64,000 bases of DNA from Streptomyces barringtoniae (GCF_020819595.1 NZ_JAJHNP010000015.1:146014-210013); one strand, 5' to 3'; counted from the stretch's first letter, positions 35,113 to 44,539 are shown. The notes: a model not told the origin generated them from the sequence alone. Made by a program: numbers and translations.

Positions 35113-35892
35113 TCAGTCCATTCGGCGAGGTGTGCCCAACAATCCGATCTCGGCGTCAGTGGGTTGGGTCATCACGTACTGCCGGTCACGATCCGTGCAC
35201 CACAGGGTGACGCCGTCGGGCAGCGTCGGCAGCGTCTCCACCTCGGTACGCGTCAGCCCCATGGTGCGTCCGAGTTCGGCGGCCTCGTCCGGCGAGACCC
35301 GCTGGATGCCGGCGAGCCGCGCCTGGCGCAGCAGCCGCGGTGCGACGGGGCTGAGATACGGCAGCAGGGTCACCACCGATTGCCAGGGCCCGGACACGAC
35401 GCGCCCGCGGGGCGGCCGCATACCGCAGTCCCGCACCACCAGCACCGGCGTACCGGCGGAGGCGCCCTGTGGCGGCACCCGGCCGACGTCGAACACGGAC
35501 AGTCCGTTCTGCCCGCCGCCCATCGCGTGCACCATCTGCATCCAGGCTTGCGGCCGGCCGGTCTCCACCGCGACCCGGGCGCCGGTGGCCGCCGAGCGCA
35601 GCGCCAGTACCTGCGCGGTCCACAGGCCACCGATCAGCACGACGTCGTACGGAGTCGGCCGGTTGATGCCCAGCACGGCCGGCTGGCCCTCGGCGTCGAC
35701 GCCGGCCACCACGCCGTCGTCCCCGATGGGCAGGGCGAGCGCGTCCAGTTGCTGTGCGGGCAGTCCGTGCCGCCCGTGCCGGGGCCCGATCAGGCCCAGT
35801 CCGTGCCGCAGCAGCTCGCCCGCCCGGCGCGGACCGGACGCCGCCGGTGCGTCCGCGCCCGGCATCGAGGACATCGTCGGAATCGTCGTCAC
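35113..35892 (-). CDS. Conserved T7SS-cluster protein, partner of EccE
   Basis: 259 residues from 35892, overlapping the eccE stop by 4 bases, so translation is coupled. No membrane segment. Contains LPIGDDGVVAGVDAEGQPAV, VVLIGGLWTAQVLALRSAATG (an alpha/beta-type turn), VLVVRDCGMRPPRG and a C-terminal segment rich in Thr-Leu-Pro, GVTLWCTDRDRQYVMT. The pattern recalls the cytoplasmic globular part of EccE proteins, so it may be a split or duplicated EccE-like domain. I do not know a specific function; its role in type VII secretion is inferred from position. Confidence 0.7.
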   Translation of the reverse strand: MTTIPTMSSMPGADAPAASGPRRAGELLRHGLGLIGPRHGRHGLPAQQLDALALPIGDDGVVAGVDAEGQPAVLGINRPTPYDVVLIGGLWTAQVLALRSAATGARVAVETGRPQAWMQMVHAMGGGQNGLSVFDVGRVPPQGASAGTPVLVVRDCGMRPPRGRVVSGPWQSVVTLLPYLSPVAPRLLRQARLAGIQRVSPDEAAELGRTMGLTRTEVETLPTLPDGVTLWCTDRDRQYVMTQPTDAEIGLLGTPRRMD

Positions 35893-37229
35893 CGCGCACC
35901 TCCGAGAGGCAGTGTGGCGAGCATGCCGGGCAGCTGTTCCCGGTCGAGGCGGGCCAGACCGGCCCCTGCCTGCCGGGCGGCGCCCTCCAGCGCGCGTCGC
36001 GCCGCCACGAGTTCGTCGTCGCTGCGCCCGGTTACCCGCAGATGCGCGGACAGGGCCACTTCCTGTCGCTCGCCGTGCGTAAGAGTGAGGCTGAACGTGG
36101 TCGCGAGGGCCGGTATCGCCGTGACCCGGGCGACGAAGTGCGGCAGCGACTCACCCCGGCCGCCGCCCAGTTGGGGCCAGCGCCTGACCCAGTACGTCGT
36201 GTGCCGCCGGTTGTCGCAGCGCCAGCTGCGCCCGGACTCCTCCGTGCGCCGCTCCCGGGTCTCGCTGCGCCCCGCCTCGGCGGTGACCAGCGGGTTGGCG
36301 CAGGCCGAGGTGGCGAGCGCGGCGACCAGCTCCTCCTCGTCGAGCACGCGCGCCCGGAACCCGGCGCCCGTCAGCCGGCTCGCGAGGTGGTCCGCCGCCC
36401 GTACGACACATTTCTGCGCCCCGAGCAGGCCGCCCCCGCGCGCTGCCACGGCCTCCGCGCACGCCTCGGGGTCGAGCTTCAGCGCGATCCAGGTGATGCG
36501 CACCGCCGGGGCGCCCGTCTGTTCCTGCAGCGGAAGGTAGTTGGACACGGCGACGGACTGCTGGGGCAGGTGCAGCGCGGGGGCCGGCTGGGTGTGCAGC
36601 ACTATCTGGGCCGACTCCAGCCGGATGTCGTCCACTTCCAGCGCGTCGCGCACCAGGGCGACCGGCAGCGGCTGCCGACTCCGCTCGGCCCGCAGCGCGG
36701 TCGCGTCGGCCTCGACCTGGAGCACGGCCGTGACGAAGGTGCCGTCCCCGACGATGCCGACCGGGCGCCGGTCACGCGGGCCGTGGGAGTACGTGCGCAG
36801 GGCGGGCTCGCACTCGAGTGCGGGCACCAGCGCCGGTTCGGTGCCCGGCGGTATCGACGTACTCGCGGCCCGCCGCTGGCGCGCCTTCAGTGCCCGTGCG
36901 GTGGCGAGCCATTCGGGCAACGACCGCCCCCGGCGCCGAGCGAACGCCAGCACGATCAGCAACAGCGCGACGACCGCGGCGGGCACCAGGGCCATGGGGC
37001 CGATGACCCAGCCGACGACGACCGCCGCCACAGCGAGTTCCGGCAGTACAAGCCGTTGCAGGCGGAATGAACCGGACTGCATCGGACGGACAGCCGAACG
37101 CGCCGCGTCCGGGACCTGCCCTTCCCGGCGCGGCCTCGGCAGCTGCCCCGCCGGTTCCGGACCGGCCGCCGCAGGGCCGGGTGTCCGCTCCTGTCGGCGA
37201 GTACGGGACCGCGTCCCCGAAGCCCTCAA
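35889..37229 (-). CDS. eccE: Type VII secretion protein EccE
   Basis: 446 residues from TTG 37229 (GGGGGGA 4-5 bases upstream; the nearby ATG would stop at once). Two adjacent membrane segments at about 59-99 (LAVAAVVVGWVIGPMALVPA, VVALLLIVLAFARRR) are followed by a cytoplasmic region with TYSHGPRDRRPVGIVGDGTF and WIALKLDPEACAEAVAARGG, typical of EccE. EccE is a peripheral subunit of the ESX membrane complex with EccB, EccC and EccD. It is read divergently from eccB across 193 bases and followed by the overlapping partner gene. Confidence 0.85.
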   Translation of the reverse strand: MRASGTRSRTRRQERTPGPAAAGPEPAGQLPRPRREGQVPDAARSAVRPMQSGSFRLQRLVLPELAVAAVVVGWVIGPMALVPAAVVALLLIVLAFARRRGRSLPEWLATARALKARQRRAASTSIPPGTEPALVPALECEPALRTYSHGPRDRRPVGIVGDGTFVTAVLQVEADATALRAERSRQPLPVALVRDALEVDDIRLESAQIVLHTQPAPALHLPQQSVAVSNYLPLQEQTGAPAVRITWIALKLDPEACAEAVAARGGGLLGAQKCVVRAADHLASRLTGAGFRARVLDEEELVAALATSACANPLVTAEAGRSETRERRTEESGRSWRCDNRRHTTYWVRRWPQLGGGRGESLPHFVARVTAIPALATTFSLTLTHGERQEVALSAHLRVTGRSDDELVAARRALEGAARQAGAGLARLDREQLPGMLATLPLGGAR

Positions 37230-37422
37230 TTCATCCCCCCGTTTTCCTCACAGTTCGTTGGAATTCCGCCCCCGAGTACGGCCTTTGAGAGCCCGGGTAC
37301 CCTACCCGCTCCACGGAGCCGATCAGATACCAGGCATAGTAGGGGGTCGGTCCGACAACGGAGGAACGGAGACAGTGGTCTCCGGCCGTCATCCGGGCGG
37401 CACACGGGGAGAAACAGGGCAG

Positions 37423-38955
37423 ATGGCATCTCGGCGGGATCAACTCAACGCCTACACCTTTGCGAAGCAGCGCATGCTCGCGGCGTTCGTCCAGCCTTCC
37501 TCGGACGGCTCGGAGGAGGGAGCTCCCAAGCCCTTGCGGGCGATCGTGCCCAGCACCATCGTCGGAGTGGTCGTCATGGCCGCGTTCGGCGCCTGGGGCA
37601 TGTTCCGGCCGACCGCACCACAGGGCTGGGACACTCCCGGCGAAAAGGTGATCATCGCCAGCAAGTCCACCACGCGGTACGTCGTCCTCACCACGAACGG
37701 CAAGACCGAGCTGCACCCGGTGCTCAACATGGCGTCGGCGAAACTCCTCCTTGCCGACGGCAAGGGCGAAGTGGTCACCGTCGACGAGTCGATCCTGGAC
37801 AACGGCAAGATCCCGCACGGCGTCACCATCGGCATCCCGTACGCCCCCGACCGCCTGCCCTCCAGCGAGGGGGCGGGTGCCAAGAAGCGCTGGGCCGTCT
37901 GCGAGCGCCCGAGCGCGGGCGGCACGGCCATCCAGAAGGCGGCGTTCGTCCTCGCCGCCCGGGACATGAGCAAGACCGAAGGGAGCCACGAGAAGCTCAG
38001 CGGCGGCGAGCTCCTGTACGTGGCCGACCCGAACGGGAAGCGCTACATCGTGGACGCCCAAGGCACCGCGTACGAGGTCGACAAGAACGACGAGTTGCTG
38101 CTGCGTACCCTGGTGGGCGCGGGCCGGCAGCCCGAGCGGGTGTCGCGGGAATGGCTCGCAACCCTTCACACCGGTGATCCGGTCGAGTTCCCGAAGGTCG
38201 AGGGAAACGTGAGCGCGCCCGCCGGTGTCCAGGGCGGCCTGCCGGACAAGGCGAACCGGGTCGGCATGGTTCTCCGGGCTCCCAACGGCGACCACGAGCA
38301 GTACTACGTCGTCGAGCAGGGAAAGGTCCTGCCCGTCTCGGACTTCACCGCGAAGCTGCTCCTCAACAGCAAGGAACTGGTCCGTCTCGGCCAGGCCGGA
38401 AAGGCCCTCGACGTCAGCGCGGGTGCGTTCGAGCCCGACGCGACCGCCTTCGCGGCCGACCACAAGTGGCCGAGCCTCACCCCCGAGGTCGTCAACGACC
38501 CGGGCCTGTCAGGTGGCAGCCGCAACACCATCTGCAACGTCCTGCGCGACGTCGACAAGGACGACGGTACGCGGACCACCCTGAGCACCTGGGCGGGCAC
38601 GGACTTCCCGGCCGCGCTCCCCACCGGGTCGTCGAGTGCGTACGTGACCCCCGGCTCGGGCCAGCTCTACCGCCAGTACCAGGGCACGAACACCAAGGTC
38701 GGCGGGCTGTTCCTCGTCACCGACACCGGCCTGCGCTACGCGATGCAGTCCAACGCCGACAGCGACACGGACGGCACCGAGTTCGGCATGACGGCGAAGC
38801 AGCGCAAGGAACTGCGGCAGGAGGCCCAACTCGCCCAGATCCGCCTCGGATACTCCGATGTGGACCCCGCTCCCGTACCGGCGGCCTGGTCCCTGTTCCT
38901 GCCGACGGGACCGCGTCTGTCGACCACGGCGGCGAGCCAGCCGCAGGGTTCGTAG
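37423..38955 (+). CDS. eccB: Type VII secretion protein EccB
   Basis: 510 residues. The N-terminal MASRRDQLNAYTFAKQRMLAAF is the EccB signature. One membrane segment (about 45-63, STIVGVVVMAAFGAWGMF) is followed by a large extracytoplasmic domain. Cys residues flank the core (WAVCERPS, NTICNVL), matching the conserved EccB disulfide. VKFT-like repeats (GKVLPVSDFTAKLLL, TDTGLRYAM) are the R-repeat blades. It forms the outward face of the T7SS membrane complex. ATG 37423 is preceded by CAGGGCAG; earlier in-frame codons are not coding in character. mycP follows 9 bases after the stop. Confidence 0.93.
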   Translation: MASRRDQLNAYTFAKQRMLAAFVQPSSDGSEEGAPKPLRAIVPSTIVGVVVMAAFGAWGMFRPTAPQGWDTPGEKVIIASKSTTRYVVLTTNGKTELHPVLNMASAKLLLADGKGEVVTVDESILDNGKIPHGVTIGIPYAPDRLPSSEGAGAKKRWAVCERPSAGGTAIQKAAFVLAARDMSKTEGSHEKLSGGELLYVADPNGKRYIVDAQGTAYEVDKNDELLLRTLVGAGRQPERVSREWLATLHTGDPVEFPKVEGNVSAPAGVQGGLPDKANRVGMVLRAPNGDHEQYYVVEQGKVLPVSDFTAKLLLNSKELVRLGQAGKALDVSAGAFEPDATAFAADHKWPSLTPEVVNDPGLSGGSRNTICNVLRDVDKDDGTRTTLSTWAGTDFPAALPTGSSSAYVTPGSGQLYRQYQGTNTKVGGLFLVTDTGLRYAMQSNADSDTDGTEFGMTAKQRKELRQEAQLAQIRLGYSDVDPAPVPAAWSLFLPTGPRLSTTAASQPQGS

Positions 38956-38964
38956 GAGGGCCTG

Positions 38965-40236
38965 GTGTCGTACGCTCCGTCGTCCTCGCGTCTGCTCCGT
39001 ACCGCGGCGACCGCGGCCGCCGCGCTGTGCACCGCCACCGTCGCACTCGCGCCGCCTGCCGCTGCCGACTCCTTCAGCGACCAGTGCACCTTCCCGAACA
39101 AGAAGTACCCCGGCACACCCTGGGCCCTTCAGCGCGTCAACCTCGACGAACTGTGGAGCCAGTCCAAGGGCAAGGGGGTGAGGGTGGCCGTCATCGACAC
39201 GGGTGTCGACACGGCCAACCCGCAGCTCAGCCGGGCGGTTGACGGGTCCCTGGGCACGAACCTCCTGCCCCCCAAGGACAGCAAGGGCAAGCCGGTCGAC
39301 GGCGCCAAGTCCAAGCCCACGACCGACACGGTGGGCCACGGCACGCGCGTGGCCGGCATCATCGCCGCCCGGCCCATGAAGAGCACCGGCTTCGTCGGCC
39401 TCGCCCCCGAGGCCACCATCGTCCCGATCAAGCAGAACGACGCCGAGGGCCACGGCACGTCCAAGTCCCTCGCCCAGGCGATCCAGCACGCGATCCAGGT
39501 CAAGGCACAGGTCATCAACATCTCCCAGGACACCACGAACGCCGTGGCACCGGGCGACGACCTGCACAACGCGATCAACGAGGCCCTGAACCACAAGATC
39601 GTCGTGGTCGCCTCGGCAGGCAACGACGGCCTCGACGGCAACGTCAAGCCCACCTACCCCGCTTCCTACCCCGGCGTCCTGGCGGTCGCCGCGTCGGACC
39701 GCAACAACGAGCGCGCGCCCTTCTCCCAGTCCGGCGACTTCGTGGGCGTTGCCGCCCCCGGCGTCGACATGATCTCGACGGTCCCCAAGGGCGGCCACTG
39801 TTCCGACAACGGCACGAGCTTCTCCGCGCCGTACGTGGCCGGCGTGGCCGCCCTCATCAAGGCCAAGCACCCCGACTGGACACCCCGCGAGATCGTGGCC
39901 CAGATCGAACAGACGGCAGAACGCTCCGTCGCCGGCCACGACCGCCTGGTCGGCTGGGGTGTCGTCGACCCCGTCCGCGCCCTGACGGAGGACGACCGTC
40001 CCATCGAGCGGCCCGAGCCGCTCGAGGGCCTCAGCCGGGCCGAGGCTCCGACCCCGGCCCGACTGGAACTCGGTGAAACGGCGGACGAACGCAACGCCCG
40101 TCTGGCGACGTATGTCTCCGTGGGCGCGGCCGTACTGGTGGCCGCCCTCGGCGGGGCGGCGGTGGCGATCCGCGACGCGCGCAGGAAGGCGGGGACCAGC
40201 GGACCGGGCGAGGTCGCAGCCGTGAAAGATGCGTGA
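38965..40236 (+). CDS. mycP: Type VII secretion-associated mycosin (S8 subtilisin-like protease) 1
   Basis: 423 residues from GTG 38965. Signal peptide 1-33 (LLRTAATAAAALCTATVALA). The subtilisin triad is complete: VAVIDTGVD (Asp), VGHGTRVAG (His), NGTSFSAPYVAG (Ser). A C-terminal membrane anchor (SVGAAVLVAALGGAAVAI) and a basic tail hold it at the outer face of the membrane. Mycosins are required for T7SS complex stability and process some substrates. It starts 9 bases after eccB. A promoter is likely in the 141 bases downstream, before the next gene. Confidence 0.92.
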   Translation: MSYAPSSSRLLRTAATAAAALCTATVALAPPAAADSFSDQCTFPNKKYPGTPWALQRVNLDELWSQSKGKGVRVAVIDTGVDTANPQLSRAVDGSLGTNLLPPKDSKGKPVDGAKSKPTTDTVGHGTRVAGIIAARPMKSTGFVGLAPEATIVPIKQNDAEGHGTSKSLAQAIQHAIQVKAQVINISQDTTNAVAPGDDLHNAINEALNHKIVVVASAGNDGLDGNVKPTYPASYPGVLAVAASDRNNERAPFSQSGDFVGVAAPGVDMISTVPKGGHCSDNGTSFSAPYVAGVAALIKAKHPDWTPREIVAQIEQTAERSVAGHDRLVGWGVVDPVRALTEDDRPIERPEPLEGLSRAEAPTPARLELGETADERNARLATYVSVGAAVLVAALGGAAVAIRDARRKAGTSGPGEVAAVKDA

Positions 40237-40274
40237 AGACCGCTTGGCAGTAGCAGAGTTGTCACACAAGTCAG

Positions 40275-40303
40275 TTGGGGGTGTCAGATCCGTTGACTAG
40301 AGT
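40275..40303 (+). promoter_or_regulatory. Candidate promoter of the helical-protein/mycosin-2/WXG100 group
   Basis: TTGGGG (40275-40280) and TAGAGT (40298-40303) separated by 17 bases: a good Streptomyces vegetative-type -35/-10 pair, 75 bases before the GTG at 40378. The expected start of transcription is about 40310. Confidence 0.5.
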
Positions 40304-40377
40304 GACTGCATTGCGAAAACGAATGCTCGAGGCGTGCGCTTGCCTCGGGCAGGGGACAGGAATGGGGGAGGCGCAAC

Positions 40378-40818
40378 GTGCTGCCTGACGGGGGCGGAAG
40401 CGATCTGAGGCGCGGTCTGGAGGCCCTGCAGACCTTCAAGTCGCGGGTGGATGCCCTGCTCGACACGTTCGAGCGTTCGCCGGGTGATCCGAAGAAGGTG
40501 GGGATGCACACGCTCTCCCTTACCTCGTTCTGCGGCACGGGCCAGTTCGCCGAGGCCACTGATCTCCACAGCCATTACCAGACCGTCCACGAGCAGATCA
40601 CGTCACTCTCCCAGACGCTGAAGCTGCAGATCGAGGCCATGCAGATCGCCGTGCACGGCGCGGACATCGGCTACGACAAGCTGGAGGACGATCTCCGGCG
40701 CCGCTTCCACGAGATCCGGACCCAGGTCAACGAGCAGATCGACGAGCAGGACGCCAAGACGCAGGCGGGCACCCAGCAGAAGCGCACCGACCAGCACCAG
40801 TCCAAGGCGGGGTACTGA
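40378..40818 (+). CDS. Small helical T7SS-cluster protein
   Basis: 146 residues from GTG 40378. Almost entirely helical: RRGLEALQTFKSRVDALLDT, FAEATDLHSHYQTVHEQITS, and a long helix LKLQIEAMQIAVHGADIGYD with a YDKLE (YxxxE) element, then Gln/Lys-rich coil (EQIDEQDAKTQAGTQQKRTD). The shape, without a WXG loop, resembles WXG100-like chaperone or partner proteins encoded before a larger substrate. Its TGA overlaps the ATG of the next gene, so the two are coupled and are probably partners. Confidence 0.75.
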   Translation: MLPDGGGSDLRRGLEALQTFKSRVDALLDTFERSPGDPKKVGMHTLSLTSFCGTGQFAEATDLHSHYQTVHEQITSLSQTLKLQIEAMQIAVHGADIGYDKLEDDLRRRFHEIRTQVNEQIDEQDAKTQAGTQQKRTDQHQSKAGY

Positions 40819-42491
40819 TGGGCGACAACCACAACCAGCCGGACCGCTACCAACTGGAACGCGAGCTGGCCCAGGCGGAGATCCACGACGTGGACGCACA
40901 ATGCGTCCCCCACCACGGGCGTACCAATTTCGAGAAGCACCAGCTGAACGAAATGAAGGACATGGTGGACCTCGCGAAACCAGAGCATCTGGAGGACGCG
41001 GGCAAGGCCCTCTGGGACGCCCGCGACGCGATCAACGCCGCCGCCGACGAACTGAGCGCACACATAGGCCGGATCGACTGGCACGGCGAGGCGGCCACCG
41101 CGTTCCACACGTGGGCCTCCGGCTTTGTCGCCAGCGTTTACACCTTCGCGGACCACGTGGAGAACGTGGGCTCGCACATCACCGCGGCCAGCACCGGACT
41201 CGCCTCCGTACGCAAGTCCATGCCGCCCCGCGACACCCGGCTCATGCCCAAGAGCGTCCACGACTTCCCGCTGGTTACCCAGGTCGACGGCAACAAGGAG
41301 TACCAGGCGGCCCTCACGGTCGAGAAGCACCGCCAAGAGGCGATCAACCAGATGAACCGGTTGGCGTCGTACTACACGGTGACCGGGGAGTCGTTGAAGT
41401 CGGGGTCGGTGCCTACGTTCGGCAAGATGCCGGAGATGGGTGTGCCGCAGGCGGCCGGCGGGCAGCGGGACGGCGGAGGCCAGGTGCCTGTCTCACACGC
41501 TCATGGAGCCGCTGGCGTTGTCGGAACGACGAGCCATCACTCGTTCTCCGCACCGGCCGGGCCTGGCACGGCAGAGACTCCCGACTCCGGGAAGAAACTG
41601 CACGACGTCGTCGCGGTTCCGGATCGGCACACCGGTCCGTCTCAGCCCGTGGGTACGGACATCGACAGCGTGAACACGCTGCCGCCGGATACTACGAGGT
41701 CGACGACCCCTGTCACACCGCCGACTGCACCTGCACCCAGCGGAGGCGGACCGGTTCCTCCCGTCCCCACCGTTCCCATGCCCCCGACTGTGGGCTTGCC
41801 TATGGGCCGCGGCGGAATGGGCGGGTCCCGAGGCCCGGTCGTGGCGTCGCCGCGTATGGCCTCTCCTGCCGGTGGTTCATCCCGAGTCGGTGGTGGAACA
41901 GGACGCGGCCGCATCGGCCCCCTGGAAGAGCCCGCGGGCCAGGCGGGAGCGCGTGGGCCTGTGTCACCGGTCGGCAGGACGCCCTTGGGCGAGGCGCCCG
42001 TGAGCAGGACGCCTGTAGGCAAGGGCCCGGTCGGCCGTAGTGTCGTCGGTGGTACGCCGAGGAGCATCGGCGTGCCCGCCGAGCGCATGGGCGGTACGGG
42101 TCCGACCGGAGCAGCGCGCACCAGCGGTGTCGTCGGCGGGAGGCCGACCACGCCACCTGCGCAGACCGTGAACGGCTCCAAGGTGCCGCGTGGCACGGTC
42201 GTCGGTGGCGAGACTGCTTCCCGGAAGCCTCGTGTCAATGAGCGGCCTGGGCAGCGTGGGGTGTTCAGGATGCCGGAGCAGGAAAGCGGCGACGGACAGG
42301 CGTCGCGTAGGCCTGTCTCGCCCCCTGGCAGTGTGGTCGGGACGTCCGACGGCAAGGCATCGGCGGCCAGGAATGGCGTTCGCGCCCCCGGCGAGAACGT
42401 TCCGAACCGCGCCTCCGCGGCCAAGCGAGGTTCCGCACGGGACGGCGACAGGAAGCCGTCGCGTCGGCAGCAGTCGCCGGAGACCGAGTAA
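40818..42491 (+). CDS. Large WXG100/PPE-like T7SS substrate candidate with disordered tail
   Basis: 557 residues. Residues about 30-190 are helical with a W-x-G turn, GRIDWHGEAATAFHTWASGF (Trp-His-Gly), as in WXG100/LXG-type substrates. From about 200 the chain is Gly/Pro/Ser/Thr-rich, with repeats of the kind GRTPLG, SRTPVG and GRSVVGGTP (about 390-420), and a basic end. No signal peptide, so export would be by the ESX channel. It overlaps the upstream helical-protein gene and is followed 6 bases later by the second mycosin. The function of the tail is unknown; codon bias is slightly weaker than in its neighbours. Confidence 0.75.
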   Translation: MGDNHNQPDRYQLERELAQAEIHDVDAQCVPHHGRTNFEKHQLNEMKDMVDLAKPEHLEDAGKALWDARDAINAAADELSAHIGRIDWHGEAATAFHTWASGFVASVYTFADHVENVGSHITAASTGLASVRKSMPPRDTRLMPKSVHDFPLVTQVDGNKEYQAALTVEKHRQEAINQMNRLASYYTVTGESLKSGSVPTFGKMPEMGVPQAAGGQRDGGGQVPVSHAHGAAGVVGTTSHHSFSAPAGPGTAETPDSGKKLHDVVAVPDRHTGPSQPVGTDIDSVNTLPPDTTRSTTPVTPPTAPAPSGGGPVPPVPTVPMPPTVGLPMGRGGMGGSRGPVVASPRMASPAGGSSRVGGGTGRGRIGPLEEPAGQAGARGPVSPVGRTPLGEAPVSRTPVGKGPVGRSVVGGTPRSIGVPAERMGGTGPTGAARTSGVVGGRPTTPPAQTVNGSKVPRGTVVGGETASRKPRVNERPGQRGVFRMPEQESGDGQASRRPVSPPGSVVGTSDGKASAARNGVRAPGENVPNRASAAKRGSARDGDRKPSRRQQSPETE

Positions 42492-42497
42492 AGACAG

Positions 42498-43733
42498 ATG
42501 AAGCGAGGACGTACGAGAGGCATGTTGTCCGCGAGCACGAGACGAGTGACCGCCGTATGCGCAGCACTCGGCGCACTGATGGCTCTGCCGGTGGGCCTGG
42601 CCCCCGCTGCGGCAGCCGCCGACGTCCAGCCGCAGCAGTGGTACCTGTCGGCGATGAAGGCCGACGAGATGTGGAAGGTGAGCACCGGCAAGGGGGTCAA
42701 GGTCGCCGTCGTCGACACGGGCGTCAATCCGTCGACCCCATCCCTCAGAGGGCAGGTGCTGGCCGACGAAGTACCGAAATCCGTCGCGTACGGGGCAACG
42801 AAGGACTTCGATGGCCACGGCACGACGATGGCCGAAATCATCGCTGGTACGGGTGCTGGCGGAGGGTTGAAAGGCCTGGCCCCAGGCGCCAAAGTCGTGC
42901 CCTATCGTGCCGCCCTTCGCGGGCTCTCGCTGTCCGAGGAGAACAAGGCTCCTCGCGTGGGAGCGGTGATCAAGGCCATCGCCGACAGTGACGCGAAGAT
43001 CATCAACATGTCCTTCGGGAGCGACATCAGCTACGACGACGAAGAGGCGGCGATCAAGTATGCCGCTTCCAAGGGCAAGTTGATGTTCGCCGCGGAAGGG
43101 AACGACGCCAAAACGAAGAACAACGCCGGATACCCGGCCTCGTATCCCTATGTCGTCGGCGTCTCCGCCTCCGACAAGACCGGTACGGTCGGTAAGTTCT
43201 CGACCCACGGGCGCTACGTCGATCTCGCCGCTCCCGGAGTCGACGTGCCCGCATGGTGTGACGCGACCTTCCGTTCTTACTGCGTCCACGGGAACGGAAC
43301 CAGCATGGCCACCGCCGTAGCCTCCGCCTCCGCCGCCCTGATCTGGTCCGCCCACCCCAACTGGACCGCCGACCAGGTGCTCCGCTCGCTCATCGACACC
43401 GCCGGCCGCGACTGGCCCAAGGACACACCCAGCAACTACCTCGGCTACGGCCTGATCCGCCCCCGCATGGTGCTGGAGAACCCGAACTACAACCCAGGCC
43501 CTGCGAACGTCGATCCGCTCGCCAAGGAGAACTCGGCCGGCAACAACGGGGCTTCGCCCTCCACCTCCTCACCGCCCGCCAAGTCCTCCTCGGGCGGCCA
43601 GACTTCGGCGACCGGAGAAACCTCGAAGTCGTCCGGCGGTGCCCTGCCCTGGGTGGCCGTCGGTGCGGTCGCCGCGCTCGTGGTGATCGGCTGCGCAGCC
43701 TTCGCCGTCATCCGGTCACGACGACGTGCCTGA
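42498..43733 (+). CDS. Type VII secretion-associated mycosin (S8 subtilisin-like protease) 2
   Basis: 411 residues. Signal peptide about 1-39 (ALGALMALPVGLAPAAAAAD). Triad present: VAVVDTGVNPST (Asp), DGHGTTMAEIIAG (His), HGNGTSMATAVASASAALI (Ser). Ser/Thr-rich stalk (NGASPSTSSPPAKSSSGGQ), then a membrane anchor (ALPWVAVGAVAALVVIGCAA) and RSRRRA tail. A second mycosin in one cluster, about 2.3 kb from the first, suggests separate substrates or roles. It begins 6 bases after the large substrate-like gene, which may be what it processes. Confidence 0.9.
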   Translation: MKRGRTRGMLSASTRRVTAVCAALGALMALPVGLAPAAAAADVQPQQWYLSAMKADEMWKVSTGKGVKVAVVDTGVNPSTPSLRGQVLADEVPKSVAYGATKDFDGHGTTMAEIIAGTGAGGGLKGLAPGAKVVPYRAALRGLSLSEENKAPRVGAVIKAIADSDAKIINMSFGSDISYDDEEAAIKYAASKGKLMFAAEGNDAKTKNNAGYPASYPYVVGVSASDKTGTVGKFSTHGRYVDLAAPGVDVPAWCDATFRSYCVHGNGTSMATAVASASAALIWSAHPNWTADQVLRSLIDTAGRDWPKDTPSNYLGYGLIRPRMVLENPNYNPGPANVDPLAKENSAGNNGASPSTSSPPAKSSSGGQTSATGETSKSSGGALPWVAVGAVAALVVIGCAAFAVIRSRRRA

Positions 43734-43811
43734 CGGCTCACAGGAAGGGCGCCACCACCCGGTGACGCCCAGTCAAGACGAAGTACAGCTCTCATGAAGG
43801 GGAGTGCCGAA

Positions 43812-44150
43812 ATGGCTGATGGCCGCAAGTTTCAAGACGATCACGCACAAAAGCTCCAGACGAACGTCATCGACCGGTACGAGTCCGTCAAGAAGCAGCT
43901 CGGCAGGCTCCAGGGCACGATCGACATGATCGAGGCCAACTGGACGGGCCACGGTGCCAACGCGTTCAAGGGGAAGCAGCACGAGATCAACCAGCACATG
44001 GCTGCCATCGGGCGCATGCTCGAGGACTTCCTCGAGGGCGTCCGCCTCAACAAGAGCGACAAGACCAAGCTCGAGGACGAACTCCACTCGACCATCTCGA
44101 AGATCGAAGTGGACGCCGGCGCGGGCACCTCGGCGCTGAACCTGTACTGA
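43812..44150 (+). CDS. WXG100 family protein (first of the EsxA/EsxB-like pair)
   Basis: 112 residues from ATG 43812; GGGGAG lies 7 bases upstream, so the ATG at 43794 is probably not used. Helix-turn-helix hairpin with WTG in the turn (MIEANWTGHGANAFKGK), the WXG100 hallmark. Long for the family because of a C-terminal extension (KLEDELHSTISKIEVDAGAG). It has no C-terminal YxxxD/E, so export should depend on its partner. The next gene starts 24 bases downstream. Confidence 0.9.
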   Translation: MADGRKFQDDHAQKLQTNVIDRYESVKKQLGRLQGTIDMIEANWTGHGANAFKGKQHEINQHMAAIGRMLEDFLEGVRLNKSDKTKLEDELHSTISKIEVDAGAGTSALNLY

Positions 44151-44174
44151 CGGGCCTGAAGGGAAGAGGAAGAC

Positions 44175-44480
44175 ATGACCGGCACTCCGCACTACCAGGA
44201 CCTGTCCGTCAAGTACGGCGCCCTGGACGCGCTCGCAACTGAGCTCGGCAACGTGGCCAAGCAGCTCGAGGAGGACCTCACCGCTCTGAAGAAGGGCGTT
44301 CTCGACGTGGCCGAAGGCTGGAGCGGTGAGGCGTACGACGCCTTCCAGCGCAAGTCGAGGAAGTGGGACGAGCACGCCACCGGTATCCACCAGGCGCTGC
44401 TCTCCATCACGCACCGCGTGCACGCCGCCGGCGGTGACTACCGCGGTGGCGACCTCAAGGGCGCCAGCTACTTCGAGTGA
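44175..44480 (+). CDS. WXG100 family protein (second of the pair, with export motif)
   Basis: 101 residues. WSG in the turn (DVAEGWSGEAYDAFQRK) and, near the C-terminus, YRGGD, a match to the YxxxD/E export signal recognised by EccC. With the preceding 112-residue WXG100 protein it should form the EsxA/EsxB-like heterodimer secreted by this system. Ribosome site GGAAGAGGAAG upstream. A perfect 13-bp terminator with a T-run follows at 44501. Confidence 0.92.
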   Translation: MTGTPHYQDLSVKYGALDALATELGNVAKQLEEDLTALKKGVLDVAEGWSGEAYDAFQRKSRKWDEHATGIHQALLSITHRVHAAGGDYRGGDLKGASYFE

Positions 44481-44500
44481 GGTACGCGCAGTAGGAAAAG

Positions 44501-44539
44501 CGGGGGTGGGCACGCGCGGGAGGTGCCCACCCCCGTTTT
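44501..44539 (+). terminator. Strong terminator after the WXG100 pair
   Basis: Arms 44501-44513 and 44523-44535 (13-bp perfect), 9-base loop, followed by TTTT and preceded by AAAA: one of the few canonical T-tailed terminators in the window, consistent with high expression of the esx genes. Confidence 0.92.
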
